From the NCBI GenBank assembly GCA_036674765.1, contig JARVKI010000027.1:186001-250000 (forward strand): a DNA stretch of 64,000 bases. The letters run 5' to 3'. The stretch is from Seiridium cupressi (Eukaryota; Ascomycota; Sordariomycetes; Amphisphaeriales; Sporocadaceae). This document shows, piece after piece, positions 23,066 through 34,666 of this stretch (positions are counted from its first letter, which is position 1; every line of letters begins with the position of its first letter). The notes beneath the pieces were generated by a model that was not told where the DNA came from, ran no database searches, and was given only the letters and a program-made list of their open reading frames with translations. The position numbers and the translations under genes were made by a program.

Positions 23066-23345
23066 CCAAATTTCCAAGCTGGCTCAAAGCGGTAGGTTTT
23101 CCTCAGACCCACGAGAGCATTAGCTTAAGGTCCACTTTCTCAGAGAGGCAACTGCTGCTTTGGATTGCCACCTTGAAGTCGTCGGATTACAACCCCGGCA
23201 CTATAGTTCGTCGCTTTGAGGCCGCGTACCGAGCAGTTAGAGGCTTATGGAGGAAGTTCGTGATAAAGATGTTCTCCCAACCAGCAATCTACTGTTCACG
23301 CTCAACGCGTAGAACCCAGAGTTGTTTGCTACCTGGACATTAAAG

Positions 23346-25530
23346 ATGACGACTCAAATTGTTTCCGAAACCTTGCAACAAGTCGCAGAACTTGCAAGTC
23401 CCGTCTCGTCAATTGATGTTGCTGCTCTTGCAGCGGTAGGGATTGGTTCGGCTGCCTACCTCTTGAGGGGCATAGTTTGGGACAAGCCAGATCCATATGC
23501 TCATCTTTGGTATGAGCGGCCACAATTCAAGGATGGCTTCCAAGGCAACAGCAGTCAGGCGACCAGAAATATTGCAGAGAAGCTAGAGCAATCGGTATGT
23601 TTAAACCACAGCCCTCCATCACGGAGAAGAAACTGACATTCCCTAGAATCGAGGTTTGGTAATATTCTGGGGTTCCCAATCGGGCACCGCAGAAACTTTT
23701 GCGAACAGATTAGCTCGGGAGTGCCACTTACGGTTCGGACTTGAGCCCCTGGTCGCAGATCTATCAGACTATGATCCGGAATCAATTTCTCAGATCCCAC
23801 AGTCAAAACTGGCCATTTTTCTCGTGTCAACCTTTGGCGAGGGAGATCCCAGTGACAACACTGCCGGATTATGGGAGTGGATGCACAAAGATACCTCAAA
23901 GATAAAGTTGCCCAATCTTCGGTATGGCGCATTCGGACTGGGAAACAGCAATTATAAATATTATAATCGGGTATTGGACGTGGTCACCGAGGTTCTGGAC
24001 AATGCGAATGCTCAACGGGTGCTACCAGTCGGCAGAGCCGATGATTCCAATGGCGGTACAGAGGAGGACTTCCTTGCCTGGAAGGATGATCTTTTCACCA
24101 CGTTTACGGATAAACTAAACTATCAAGAGCGCGACTCGCCTTACGAGCCGAGCTTGACTATCTCCGAGGATGCGTCAATCCCATCAGGCGAACTAAACCA
24201 CGGAACGCCCCAAGAGCAGCACGTCGGGAACCAGAGAGCATCCTCCAAGACATCCCCTATCAAGGCAGTTCAAATCGTCAGCTCTCATGAGCTGTACACA
24301 TCTTCGAGTCGAAACTGTATCCACATGGAACTCGATATCGGCGATCATGCAGAAATTAGATACAAGACAGGGGATCACCTACTTGTGTACCCGACAGCAC
24401 CGGATGAGGAGATTGAACTTCTGCTCAAGGTGCTCGGCCTGCAAGATCGTCGGTCAATTCCAGTCCGCGTATCACCAATCGAGGAGGGCTCGGCAGTCAA
24501 GGTACCAAGTCCTACAACAGTAGAAGCACTGTTCCGATACTATCTCGAAATATGTGCTCCTGTATCTCGAGACATCATCAGAGATTTAGCCCGGTTCGCG
24601 CCGTCACCGGCTGCAAAAAGCCTCCTCGCCTCGTTAGCTCGAGATAAAGAGTCCTACTCTTTGCATTTGGGCAAGAACCACGTAACCATTGCTCGTCTTC
24701 TGGCATACACTGCGCCTGGGGAAACATGGAGCAACCTGCCTCTCTCTTATATCCTGGAGAGCATCCCTCTCCTGAAGCCCAGATACTACTCGATATCTTC
24801 CTCATCGACCGTAGCCGCACGTCGCCTTGCCATCACTGTGGGAGTCGAAAACACGCCTCTATCACAAGCTCCTGACACACAGATTCGTGGCCTCACCACG
24901 AATTATCTGCTTGCCTTGGCAAATTCGGTCAACAGCCAGGCTATCTCCGAGCCTAGCACTCTCCAAGGACCTACATATGCATTGTCCGGACCAGCAGGTG
25001 CTCTTGCCGGGCACAAGGTATTTGCGGCCGTCCGCAGATCGAAATTCAAGCTCCCTACTCTAGCCACGACACCACTGATCATGGTGGCCGCTGGCACTGG
25101 TATCGCGCCGTTCCGTGCTTTCATCCAAGAGCGCCAGCGGCTCAAGGCAGTGGGCAAGGAAGTTGGGCGCATGCTGTTGTTCTTTGGCTGCCGGCGGCCA
25201 GATGAGGATTTCCTTTATGAGCAAGAATTCAAGGAGGCTGCTGCCGCACTTGATGGGGCCCTGGAGGTCATTCCGGCGTTCTCTCGGGCAGATGGGGCGC
25301 CAAGGACATATGTGCAGGATCAAGTAAATTCCCGGGCAGCAGAGGTCTGCGAAATGCTAGATAGCGGAGCAAGCCTCTTCATTTGCGGGCGTGCAGCTAT
25401 GGCCAGGGAAGTCGGTCGCGTCGTCCAAGGCTCAATGATGAAGCAGAATGGCTGGGAGGAGCCAAAGGCGTCTGGTTGGTCGGAATCAATGAAGAAAGGG
25501 AATAAGTGGCTAGAAGACGTTTGGGGGTGA
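23346..25530 (+). CDS. NADPH-cytochrome P450 reductase
   Basis: Exons 23346-23594 and 23647-25530, with a 52-bp phase-0 intron; 710 aa. An N-terminal membrane anchor (AALAAVGIGSAAYLL) is followed by the FMN flavodoxin domain (WGSQSGTAETFANRLARE, STFGEGDPSDNTAGLWEW, FGLGNSNYKYYN), the connecting/FAD domain (PRYYSISSSS) and the NADPH domain (GTGIAPFRAFIQER, FFGCRRPDEDFLYEQE, FICGRAAMAREV), ending in the C-terminal aromatic residue expected in VWG. It passes electrons from NADPH through FAD and FMN to P450s in the ER. The domain lengths are normal. Location is the point of interest: the general fungal reductase is usually not next to a P450, so this may be a dedicated paralogue. Whether it is the only reductase in the genome cannot be told here. 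Confidence 0.94.
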
Positions 25531-26462
25531 TCCAACCAATGTTCATGCGTCGGTTCTACATAGATCTGGTTACATATTGCTGCGTTCTCCTAGAGTGGGG
25601 GAAGCATTGCCACGGGCACAGATTATCACTGGAAGACGAATCATTCTGGCGATGTTAAATCATTGTACAAACTCGGAATTGGTCGTTAAGTAATTACATG
25701 TGGGAAATTGCGTCGTGTTACGAATGTAGATAGTGCATGGTGACTGCCTTGTAATGTTACTAAACAAAGGTTTCGTTGCGACTATGATTTACCCACTATG
25801 ATTTGTCCTTGCCGCGCCAGACTGGCTCAACCTCTACTTTCAGCTCACTCCATGTGTAACATGACCAGACACTCGCCGAAAGACTTGAGAGTCGTCGTCT
25901 GGGACCGCTCTGGGGGAGAATTACCCTGGCGAAGTCTAGAGAACTTCGCCGATTGTCGCCGCATTCATGATTAAAAATGGAAGTTGTCAGGCGTCCAGTG
26001 GGTATTCCGCGTTGTGGAATTCAGGGTACCCCGCCAGCTTATCGCCTAGGCGAACAGTGGCAGCAGGCATTTCGCACCACTCCTGCCTAACTCACGTGTG
26101 CCGCCCACTGATGACGAAACTCATGCCACTCTAGCAGCAAGAAATCCCCGAGCCAAAGGTGGCTTGGCGCCGTCCTCACAGTGGCCTGAGTGGAGTGCGC
26201 CCGCGAGCGCAGCAGGCTCCTGGCTCTCCGTCTCCGCACTCTACTTGCCTGACTATAGCGAACCAACGGGACCTAAGGTAGCTTCGTTGTTAGTATCGGG
26301 CCATCCCCAGATTCCCCTCCTCAGCGCAAGTCCATTTGGAATTCGGAGTGTTTATATAGAGTTCACCGGGAGTTGCATGCAAACTGATCAATTCATCGTT
26401 CTTGTCAACTGGTCTTATCGAAAATCCACTGCATTTCATCACCACATCGCCTGTAGCCCACA
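25531..26462. other. Intergenic region upstream of the dehydrogenase
   Basis: 932 bp with no convincing gene. It holds an inverted repeat at 25928-25950 and, presumably, the promoter of the dehydrogenase. Confidence 0.5.
25928..25950. promoter_or_regulatory. Inverted repeat with 8-bp arms, 7-bp spacer
   Basis: GGCGAAGT, spacer CTAGAGA, then ACTTCGCC. It lies about 510 bp upstream of the dehydrogenase start. It could be a dimer binding site or part of the reductase 3' end; no evidence decides. Confidence 0.35.
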
Positions 26463-28153
26463 ATGACTAGTGCTACTCATATGAAAGCCGTCAACTACGC
26501 CGGGCCTAGCCAGGTCAAGGTATCCGAAGTCGAGAAGCCCAAGTTGGAGCATCCAGATGATATCATCGTGAAGGTTACCACCGTGAGTGCCTTGCCCCTC
26601 ACTCTGCTCTGGCCTCGTGAAAGTTGCTTCTCTAACATGCTCCAAGGCGGCAATCTGCGGCTCTGACCTACAGTAGGCCTAACCAGAATTTGGTACAGAA
26701 TAACATGAGACTGACTTTTCCCAAAGCATGTACGAAGGCAGAACTGCCGCAGAACCCGGTATTACATTTGGTAAGGAACACCCGATTGCCGCGATACCTC
26801 TCATATTCAGGAACGTGCTAATATCCGTAGGCCATGAGAATATGGGAATTGTAGAAGAGCTGGGTGAGGGTGTCACATTGCTGAAGAAAGGCGACCGAAT
26901 CGTCATGCCCTTCAATGTTGCCGACGGCCGATGCCGCAACTGCGAGGAAGGAAAGACAGCTTTCTGCACGGGCGTGAACCCTGGGTTTGCTGGTGGCGCA
27001 TATGGTAAGATGCCTCGACATATTATCAAAGAACAACGAACTAATTTTGCATAGGCTATGTTGCTATGGGACCGTTCCGTGGAGGTTGGTGCCGTTCTGA
27101 CTGTGCATACGGCATGCACTTGACTAACATAACCTTATAGGTCAGGCACAATACCTTCGCGTCCCCTACGCCGATTTCAATGCCCTCAAGCTACCACCTG
27201 GAAAGGAATTTGAAGCCGATTTTATTCTCCTGGCTGGTGAGTCACTTCTCCGTCAACGTATCTAAGAATTGAACTGATTTGATTGTAGATATCTTTCCTA
27301 CTGGTATGTCGTGCTCCATGCCGGTCTAACCTGAACTTGAAATTGTACCGAGGCAGCATCTTTCTGACATTGCTTTTTAACTCTAGGTTGGCACGGAGTT
27401 GAGATCTCTGGCTTCAAGTCGGGAGAATCTGTAGCAGTCTTCGGCGCTGGGCCAGTAGGTTTGATGGCTGCATACTCTGCGGTCCTCCGTGGAGCTAGCC
27501 GCGTTTACGTGGTCGATCGGGTGCCCGAGCGATTGGATGCAGCAAAGAAGATCGACTGCATTCCCGTCGACTTCACCAAGGGGGATGTTGTCGAACAGAT
27601 CATCAAGCTCAACGACGGCATGGTCGACCGATCCATAGATGCGGTCGGGTACCAGGCCGTGAGCTCAAGCGGTTCAAGCGAGCAGCCAAACATCGTCTTA
27701 GAGAACATGATTCGGGTAACCCGTGCTTGTGGCGGTTTGGGCATACCTGGCCTTTACGTTCCCAGGTAAGTCACTTTCCCTGATATTACCACGCTCCTTC
27801 GAGCAGTCATTGACCTACCTTTCAGCGACCCCGGTGCCCCTGACGCCGCATCGAAAAACGGCATGATCAGCTTGAGCTTCGGAAAGCTTTTCGAGAAGGT
27901 AAGCTCACATTTATTCAAGCCGCAGTGATCTCAACTCACGATTATACAGGGTCTTTCAATCGGCTGTGGTCAGTGCAACGTTAAATCTTATAACCGATAC
28001 TTGAGAGACTTGATCATCGCCGGCAAGGCAAAGCCTAGCTTTGTTGTTTCACATGAGATCAACATCGACGACGCCGAGGTGGCATACGAGAAGTTCGCCA
28101 AGAGAATTGACGGTTATACTAAAGTTCTCATTCATCCCAATGGTGGGTTCTGA
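26463..28153 (+). CDS. Zinc-dependent alcohol dehydrogenase, glutathione-independent formaldehyde dehydrogenase-like
   Basis: Ten exons: 26463-26582, 26647-26672, 26727-26770, 26831-27004, 27055-27084, 27141-27236, 27289-27303, 27387-27765, 27826-27898 and 27950-28153. The intron at 26771-26830 is 60 bp and can be misread as coding. After splicing the medium-chain dehydrogenase pattern appears: ICGSDLHMYEGR (catalytic zinc Cys), GHENMGIVEELGEGV (His-Glu), the structural-zinc region CRNCEEGKTAFC, AVFGAGPVGLMAAYSAVLRGA for NAD binding, and DRSIDAVGYQA. The C-terminal GLSIGCGQCNVKSYNRYLRDLI is typical of the fdh-like branch. NAD-dependent oxidation of an alcohol or aldehyde is expected, probably cytosolic. 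It follows the P450 reductase on the same strand. Substrate unknown. Confidence 0.88.
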
Positions 28154-28888
28154 GGAATTGCATGTGTTTGATAAAAGGAGTCATTGTGGAGAAGAGGTTA
28201 CATAGGAATCAAGAGTAAGCGATGTATTATTGTTATTGTAGCTAGTGAAAGATCAGTTCCTGATGTTTAATGTGCTGCAAGGTATCGCCATGATCATGAT
28301 CCTCTTACCATGCGTGACCAAATAACCTCATCGTGTTGGCCGAGATGCACAATCTGCTCTTAGTATACTCTTTGAACTCAAGGCAGTTGCCAGCCAGAGC
28401 TGTGTACCATAGTTTCACATGACCGATGAATCGACGAACGCGGAGTTGATGGCTTGGCATGTATCAATGGTGACATCCATAGACTGCATGACATACTCGA
28501 TATGATCAAAGAGCCGCTGCCAATGCTTCCACGGGATTGTGCATATTCGGCCTTCGGCATGGTGGATCATGACACATGAGATCGGCGGCTCTAGGTAGCG
28601 CGGCGGGAATTTCCTATTTGAGCCAAGCGAATCCAGTAAGTTTGCCCCGGAAGAAGTTTAACAGGCGCGACACTTGTTAAGGTATTACGATTCAGGTGTA
28701 AAAGTATCATTGTACTGTGGATAATAATGGCTAGGAGCTACGAAATAAATTCCCCCTCTCGAGTGACCAACTGAAAACATTCCATGTGCAATATCTCTCT
28801 GCTTAGTGATTGTTTGACTTGTACTCTTGCACTGCCGCCCTGATCTCGAAACACTGATTGTCGATACTTTTGGAAGACATTAACCAAG
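28154..28888. other. Intergenic region with one short coding-like fragment
   Basis: A minus-strand frame, 28415-28570 (51 codons, beginning MIHHAEGRICTIPWKHW), has protein-like composition but no recognised family. It may be a gene relic or chance. The rest is the promoter of the isomerase gene. Confidence 0.35.
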
Positions 28889-30214
28889 ATGGAAATTAAA
28901 CGCTTGCGTACTCTTTGGGGTGTTGAGCCCGGAAAAGACATGTCAGAATGGGACAAGCTCTTTCCAGAACTTGTTAAAATTGGCTTTGGTAAGTGCATGA
29001 ACTGTGCGGTGCAGTCCGCTCATGACAGAAAGACGTCGACTTCTCGCTGATGCTCTATAGATGGCATTGAAATTGATACCGCCAATTTGCAACCCCCTGA
29101 CTTCCCCAAACTTCGGGCGCTTTGCGACAAACACGGCTTGGCGATAACCGCATTGTAGGTAGCCGTCTGCACTTGCAAAAGCATGATGTGCTCCGTTTTC
29201 TGAGTCTCTCGCTGACTCTCGTATCAGGATCTTCAGTTCTTGGCCTCAATACGTCGGGCCACGACCTAAGGGACTGACTCCCGACGACCACTTGAAATTT
29301 TACCGAGAGCAAATCAAGCAAGCATCAGTGCTGAAACCGCTCAAAATTAATGCGCATTCAGGATCGTAAGTGCTAGACCCAGCGGATTTGAAGAAATCCT
29401 GTGAAGGACCTGTGAAGGAGAGTTGCACCGGCTAATAAAGCGTAGGGATGTGTTTACTCCGGAGCAGTCCGTGGAGTTCTACAAAGGAACCTTCGCTATA
29501 GACGAAGAACTAGGTTTCGCAGGGAGAGTTACCCATGAAACGCATAGGAATAGATCCTTGTTCAACCCACAAGCGACCGGCTACATTTTGAGTCGTGTGC
29601 CAAAGTTCGTCGTCCACCCCTAAGTCGCTTTGCCGGAGACTTGGTTTATTATTAACACACCTATAGCCTCCGCATCACTCTCGACATTTCGCATTGGGTA
29701 GTTGTCTCGGAAAGACTCCTGGACACAAGCGAGGAAGATATCGCACTTATTGAGCAGATGGTTCCCCATGTAAGTCAACAACCCGGCTAAGGTTGCTTGT
29801 GTTGAACTCGGTCCTCGGTGCGGTCTAGACTAACCTTGGAAGGTCGAACATATCCACGCGAGAATTGGCACAACCCAGGCATCTCAGTGCCCAGAGCCCA
29901 TGAACCCTGCCTTCAGAGAAGAGAGAGAATTCTTTGAACGTACATGGCTGCGGGTTCTGGAGCACCGATTGAAGAGCAACGATACGCGGCCGCTTACATT
30001 TGTTCCCGAATACGGGTAGGTCTTCATACTTGGACAACGCAGCCATCTCTATAACCATACCCTGCCATTTTCGCTAACCGCATTGTTTTTCTATAGGCCG
30101 TTCCCCTATCATCCGATTAATTCCAAACAGACGCATGGGGAGGTAGCCAACAGTGAAGCAACCCGCCTCTATGGGATGTTCGGTGCATTCATTGCCAGCA
30201 GTCAGAAGTCATAG
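28889..30214 (+). CDS. Sugar phosphate isomerase/epimerase, AP-endonuclease-2-type TIM barrel
   Basis: Seven exons: 28889-28988, 29061-29154, 29228-29365, 29446-29604, 29667-29769, 29843-30015 and 30097-30214. Every phase agrees, giving 294 aa. Conserved blocks fit the xylose-isomerase-like barrel (PF01261): GIEIDTANL at strand 2, KINAHSGS, the metal-site HETHRNR, LRITLDISHW, HIHARIGTTQ and FVPEYG. These supply the Glu/Asp/His metal ligands of the family, which includes IolE-, hydroxypyruvate-isomerase- and dehydroshikimate-dehydratase-type enzymes; which reaction applies is not decidable. No signal peptide. Same strand as the dehydrogenase upstream, with 735 bp between them. Such genes often occur in sugar- or inositol-catabolic clusters, which fits the inositol-type porter at 16 kb. 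Confidence 0.85.
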
Positions 30215-30738
30215 GTGATGGAATGGGTACATGTAGTTATGTTAGATGCCACTCAATTGACATGACGTGAACTACGCAATACTCTAATTGTCTCATTCCG
30301 TTCTCCATTCGGGGATTATGTGTTGACGCACTGCACATTCCTGTCCTTGTGTAGCTACGCCAGGGGGTAGAACATTCACTTTGATCACGATTTTTTTCAT
30401 GCCAGTATTGTCATGCAAAATGTAATGTTAGATCTGAATAGGTATTCGAAGACTTCAAACATTTGATATTTGAATCCTCGCGTGACGTTATTGCTTAACT
30501 ACAGGAGCCGAGTCTAGTTGTCGAGGTGAACCGCCAACAAAGACATCAATTTGGTACACAAGCTGCTCGTTTGTTATAGACTATATACTATATCCATGTG
30601 AACAAAAATGCCCCGCCTCATTGTAAACCGTCCTATAAGCCTTCAAAGGCTACTAGCCATGGCGTAGAAAGAGAGCGAGGCAACCTGAAAATGCAATACC
30701 TCATCTTCATCCTGGGCTCACCTAGCTGCAGCGACATC
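30215..30738. other. Intergenic region
   Basis: Nothing recognised apart from the 3' flank of the isomerase. Confidence 0.45.
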
Positions 30739-31914
30739 CTATGTAGTAGATGGAACAGCAGTGCCACTAGGAATAGTTCCTGAGAACGAACCCCAAGGCG
30801 CTGTGCCATTTTTTCCACTTGCAGCACCTCCATCGCCCGAGCCACCATCAACACCGACAGTGCCGCCGGATTTAGCAATGCTTCCACTTTCTGTCAGACA
30901 AAGGAGTAATTGGAATCGTATGTAGTGGAGGTGGTGACAGCAATTGTAACCCGAAGAGACCATTACTTAGTTATTCAACAATATAGACATATTTAAGCAT
31001 GGAATCATTGGTCGTATGGCTTGTCTCCGTCACGATGGAGTGGTCGTCTGTGTTATGGGTTATGGGGGTGTTATTCGTGTTGTAATGAAAGTTAGCTTTG
31101 ACACCATTGATGATATCCTGGTCCAAGAATATTTGTCCTACATGTGCGACGGAACTGCCCATCAAGGTATTATTGGGCAGGACCGTAGCGTTCAGGTGTG
31201 CGACAATGTGGTGGTGAGTAGTGACATGGGAAAATTGATTCGAATTGTACGACGCCGTCACAGTTGGAATTGGCGATACCTCGAAGGAAGGTCGCATATA
31301 GTTGGAGAGATCTTCGGTGTTCCCGTTGCCAATAGTGACAAGACTGGAGTAGACACCGGTGGAGTTGCAGTTTCAAACTTCCCTGAAGCCGGTCAGTAAT
31401 TAGAGCAGAAAACGGGTGGAGTAATACAAACCGGTAGAGATCCTTGATGGGCTCACAAGTCTCAACATCGACGGACTGGGCCTCGACAACGATGGGAACA
31501 CCTGGTTGATCCTCACGGAGGCTATTTCGGATATATTCACGCTTAACCCAGTAGGGACCGGTCTCACCCTGGGGGTTAAGGACACAAGTATCGTTAGAAG
31601 TAAAGATAGTGGTGTCAGGGGTATCGGTATATAGCCTGGCGATGTCAGATGGGTCGCGTTCAGATCCCTATTAGTGTCTCTCGTAGCCAACGGCTTTCGG
31701 TGCTTGGCAACAGTGGCAGCGCGGCGCATGGCGGCTCATTCCATAAGACCGCCACCCTTGTGAAGCTTCTCGGAGCAAGCGCTGAGGCCACAGCGGGCGG
31801 CCGCCCTGGATCACCGCTTGCTGAGCTCGACGGTGCGGTCTTGATGGTGCTCCTCGCCTAGATGAGCTAGAGTGAGACCAGCAAAGAAGGCAATAGCGGT
31901 CTTGTTAGCTGCAT
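30739..31914 (-). pseudogene. Decayed secreted intradiol ring-cleavage dioxygenase-like gene
   Basis: Fragments of one protein lie in order on the minus strand but in different frames. They are a secretion-signal-like AIAFFAGLTLAHLGEEHH, then RRAATVAKHRK, then NDTCVLNPQGETGPYWVKRE (the family's TAGPYY-type block), DVETCEPIKDLY, NCNSTGVYSSLVTIGNGN, a THHHIVAHLNATVLPNN block with metal-site His residues, and a Gly/Ser-rich tail (VDGGSGDGGAASG). Lesions include TGA after the leader (SKR), a second stop (LME), a frame change near 31635, a TGA where family members have Trp before NCNSTG, frame changes around ATFLRGIANSN and before THHHIV, and TAA after YIVE. At 30739-31400 at least three frames are needed. 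Intact relatives are extracellular fungal proteins related to catechol dioxygenases. The copy is clearly non-functional. Confidence 0.8.
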
Positions 31915-33703
31915 TTTATTGAACGAGTGATTAGGAAAAGTGAGAACGCACAGGAACTCGGGCAAAGAACGACTACCACACACGGTTTACGCGGATGAGA
32001 AAGAATAGAACAAGAGTCATGCTGTAAGCCCGTGTTATTATACATGATATCCTCGTCTCTCACCAGTAGCGTTGTTCTTCCCATGCCTTAGAAGACGCGT
32101 ATAATGCACAAGAAGCTCCAGCGACAGCGAAATTCTGTTCTGCGCAGGCGATATTGGGGAGGACCTTGTGGAGAGACAAAGCCTGAAGTCTTGCGCACGA
32201 CCTTGACCAGTGGCTTGGGCTCGACCACGGCTGCTTCCGCACAATAATCTCCAACACCAACTTTGTATGATAGTCCGCTTTCTCTACGGCAAGCTATGTA
32301 TTGTGGAAATGTCTTCTATAGCTCGGTTATGAGCTTGACCCATATGGGTCTCTCAGGTACCCAGAGATGATAGGATGGGCCACATCGCAGCCATAGGCAT
32401 ACAATACCTATTCAGTGATAGTAGATGCCAAATATAACCCGAGTGGACTTTTTACTAGTGACCCGTCCGTCAGCGCTTCACCATATAGTTGAAGCAGTCG
32501 GCTGAGTGGCCATCGCGATTGTAGTTGTCCTTGTTGCAAAGCAAGGGCGTTGCTGGATAACGAGCTTCCTTCATTGGCCCTGGGGTAAATTCACGGTGGG
32601 TGTCGTATGCAGAGTGGCCTGTCTAGACTCTATGTCCAAGACAGAATCGCGCATGAAAGACGTGGAGCCACGTAATACTATGATGCCGGAGCCGCAGAGT
32701 TGCATCCGTTTACCTGCCTTGCAAACATGTTTCCTGGATTGTAGTGGTCCCCTGCAGCTGTCGTTTTGATTTCTGCCCAGTGATGATCATGACAATTGTC
32801 AATCTGACAGGTCAGGGATCGGGTACTTGAATTTGCCCCGACTTAAAATTCAGGTTGGTAAACTCGAGGCGTGTGTCTCCTTCCTTTCCACGACCGGACA
32901 GGGGTTTCTTTCTTTTGCAGTATGAAGCGTCCACTATCTGCTCAAGTTAGATATACGGACATTTAATTCCTGTTGGGAACAGCCTTATAACTGTCACGGG
33001 CGACGGCAGTCCTGGCTGACATCCACATGTGACCTACGTTGTCAGGCTGAGCCTCAACATCGTTGACTCATTGAACCATGTGTTTACAGTAGTGAAAAGT
33101 CGCAGCGTGTGTAATTCTCGCTTCGAAGAATACAGCTGTTAGATATCTTACACAGATAGTTGTAGGAAGTCGTTCATGGAGCTTCGGTCACTGGTCCCCA
33201 ATCGTTTACCTTGCCAGTCACAACCAAACAAGTCAATCGCAGTCAATCACCACTTTCCGGCCCCAAAGAAACGATAACATAATCCCTGGGAAAAGATTGT
33301 TTCCCTGTTGCCACTCAATGAATCAATAACCTGTAAAGCATGGTAGTACTGGATCTAGAGTCTTTGGGTTATAAGACTTAGCCCTAGCATAGTGTTCAAT
33401 TGCTAAAGCTGGATGTTGGCGCTTCTTTGCAGAAACAATACGGCTGTAATTTAGACACGGACGAATCATTGAGCTTCCATAGACTTATACCGAATGACAT
33501 ATCTTTTGAGTTTTTATACATGCGCATCCTCTAGGACGATGCACTTTGTGACCCATCCGCATGCGGTCCAACCTCTTCAGGGGTATCTTCACCCTTTCAG
33601 GCGTCCGTCTGACCGCATCGGTTTCCGGGCATTAATATACAGCTGTCGTATAGTACATCTCTGCGAATTGATTTGGTCTGGTTTATTCCTCTCGTCGGTC
33701 CAC
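31915..33703. other. Gene-poor stretch, 1.8 kb
   Basis: Only short frames with stops. No RNA gene, transposon or repeat was recognised. It marks the change from accessory genes to conserved housekeeping genes. Confidence 0.45.
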
Positions 33704-34285
33704 TTAGAAGCCCATATCCCTCAGGAACTGTACAACATCTTCCCTTCTGTGGCCCTGCTAAGTTGTTAGCATTTTGGTCAAAAACATCGTCAACGGATGG
33801 CTGTAGGGTCGAGGGCCAGAAATTGTCTCTGCCCCCTCGACGGCGCAGAACTGGGCATCTATGCCTACCTTGATTTCAATATGATTCGTCACGTTGTTCA
33901 CTCTGACCTCCTTCCCTGTGAGTCCCAGAGCTTCGGCTAGGTCGAACCGTAGCGCTTGCAGGTTTCCCTCTCCTTTCTTCAGCAAGGTCTTCCTCAAGTT
34001 GCCACCCCGATCCCTCCTCTCGTAAACGGCGATATTGTTCAAGCTGTTGCGGCCCACATAGTATGGTAGTTTTGGAGCCTGCTGTAACGACTGTACATCT
34101 GGGTTCGACTGTGAGGAGGATGCAGCTGGGATCTCTTGAGAGATGGAGACTGGGGTTGGTGCTGTTGAAGTGGTGGTGGACTCGGTCATCAAACTTCGGA
34201 TCGATACAGGAGTGTCGAAGCGGGCTGCCGGTATTATCCTTGGCACGATCGCCGACCATAACGGTCTCAGGGTCCTCGCAAACAT
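33704..34285 (-). CDS. img2: Mitochondrial large-subunit ribosomal protein mL49 (IMG2)
   Basis: Exons 34285-33869 and 33754-33704, with a 114-bp intron; 155 aa. The start MFARTLRPLWSAIVPRI is an Arg-rich mitochondrial presequence. The mature part has the IMG2/mL49 signature (PF05046): LPYYVGRNSLNNIAVYERRDRGG...KTLLKKGEGN...LRFDLAEALG...VRVNNVTNHIEIKG. The last exon completes it as GHRREDVVQFLRDMGF. Without splicing the frame runs on into an unrelated tail. It is part of the large subunit of the mitoribosome. A longer open frame upstream of the ATG is only the antisense of eIF3e. It is divergent from eIF3e with a 381-bp shared promoter. Confidence 0.9.
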
Positions 34286-34666
34286 TCCGAATGTAATTGA
34301 TATAATTCCAGTACCAATCAGTTCAATGCAGCAACTTGCGCTTTCGGTTGACGATCCTAGCTCGAAACTTTTGGGGATCGAGCGGAAAGTACGGGGCACC
34401 GATTTTCCGGACCGCGTTCGAAGTCGCGCCAGCCTCTGGCTCCTGCTAGCACCAAGTCCCAAACTGCACCTGTGCCAGAGCTTTCCTCCCGGCAAATCTT
34501 CGGTCAGCTGCCCCCCTAGTCCACAACCCGCTCGATCCCTCAGTTTCGTGGAATTGTGTGCAAATTCGGTGACTGCCCCGCCATCGCCTTGAATTCGCCT
34601 GGGAATTAAAAGTATCACCACCCGACGTCGACCCATCGCATTACCGCCGCCAGCACTCGCGACAAG
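34286..34666. promoter_or_regulatory. Divergent promoter of mL49 and eIF3e
   Basis: 381 bp between start codons of two translation-related genes, one mitochondrial and one cytosolic. No motif was identified with confidence. Confidence 0.5.

Larger units (their letters stand above)
22727..23345. promoter_or_regulatory. Shared divergent promoter of P450 and P450 reductase
   Basis: 619 bp between the two start codons, with no gene-like frame. It contains a CGG-N3-CCG inverted triplet (22867-22881) and a perfect 16-bp palindrome (23050-23065), listed separately. Divergent sharing suggests that enzyme and redox partner are co-regulated. Confidence 0.6.
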
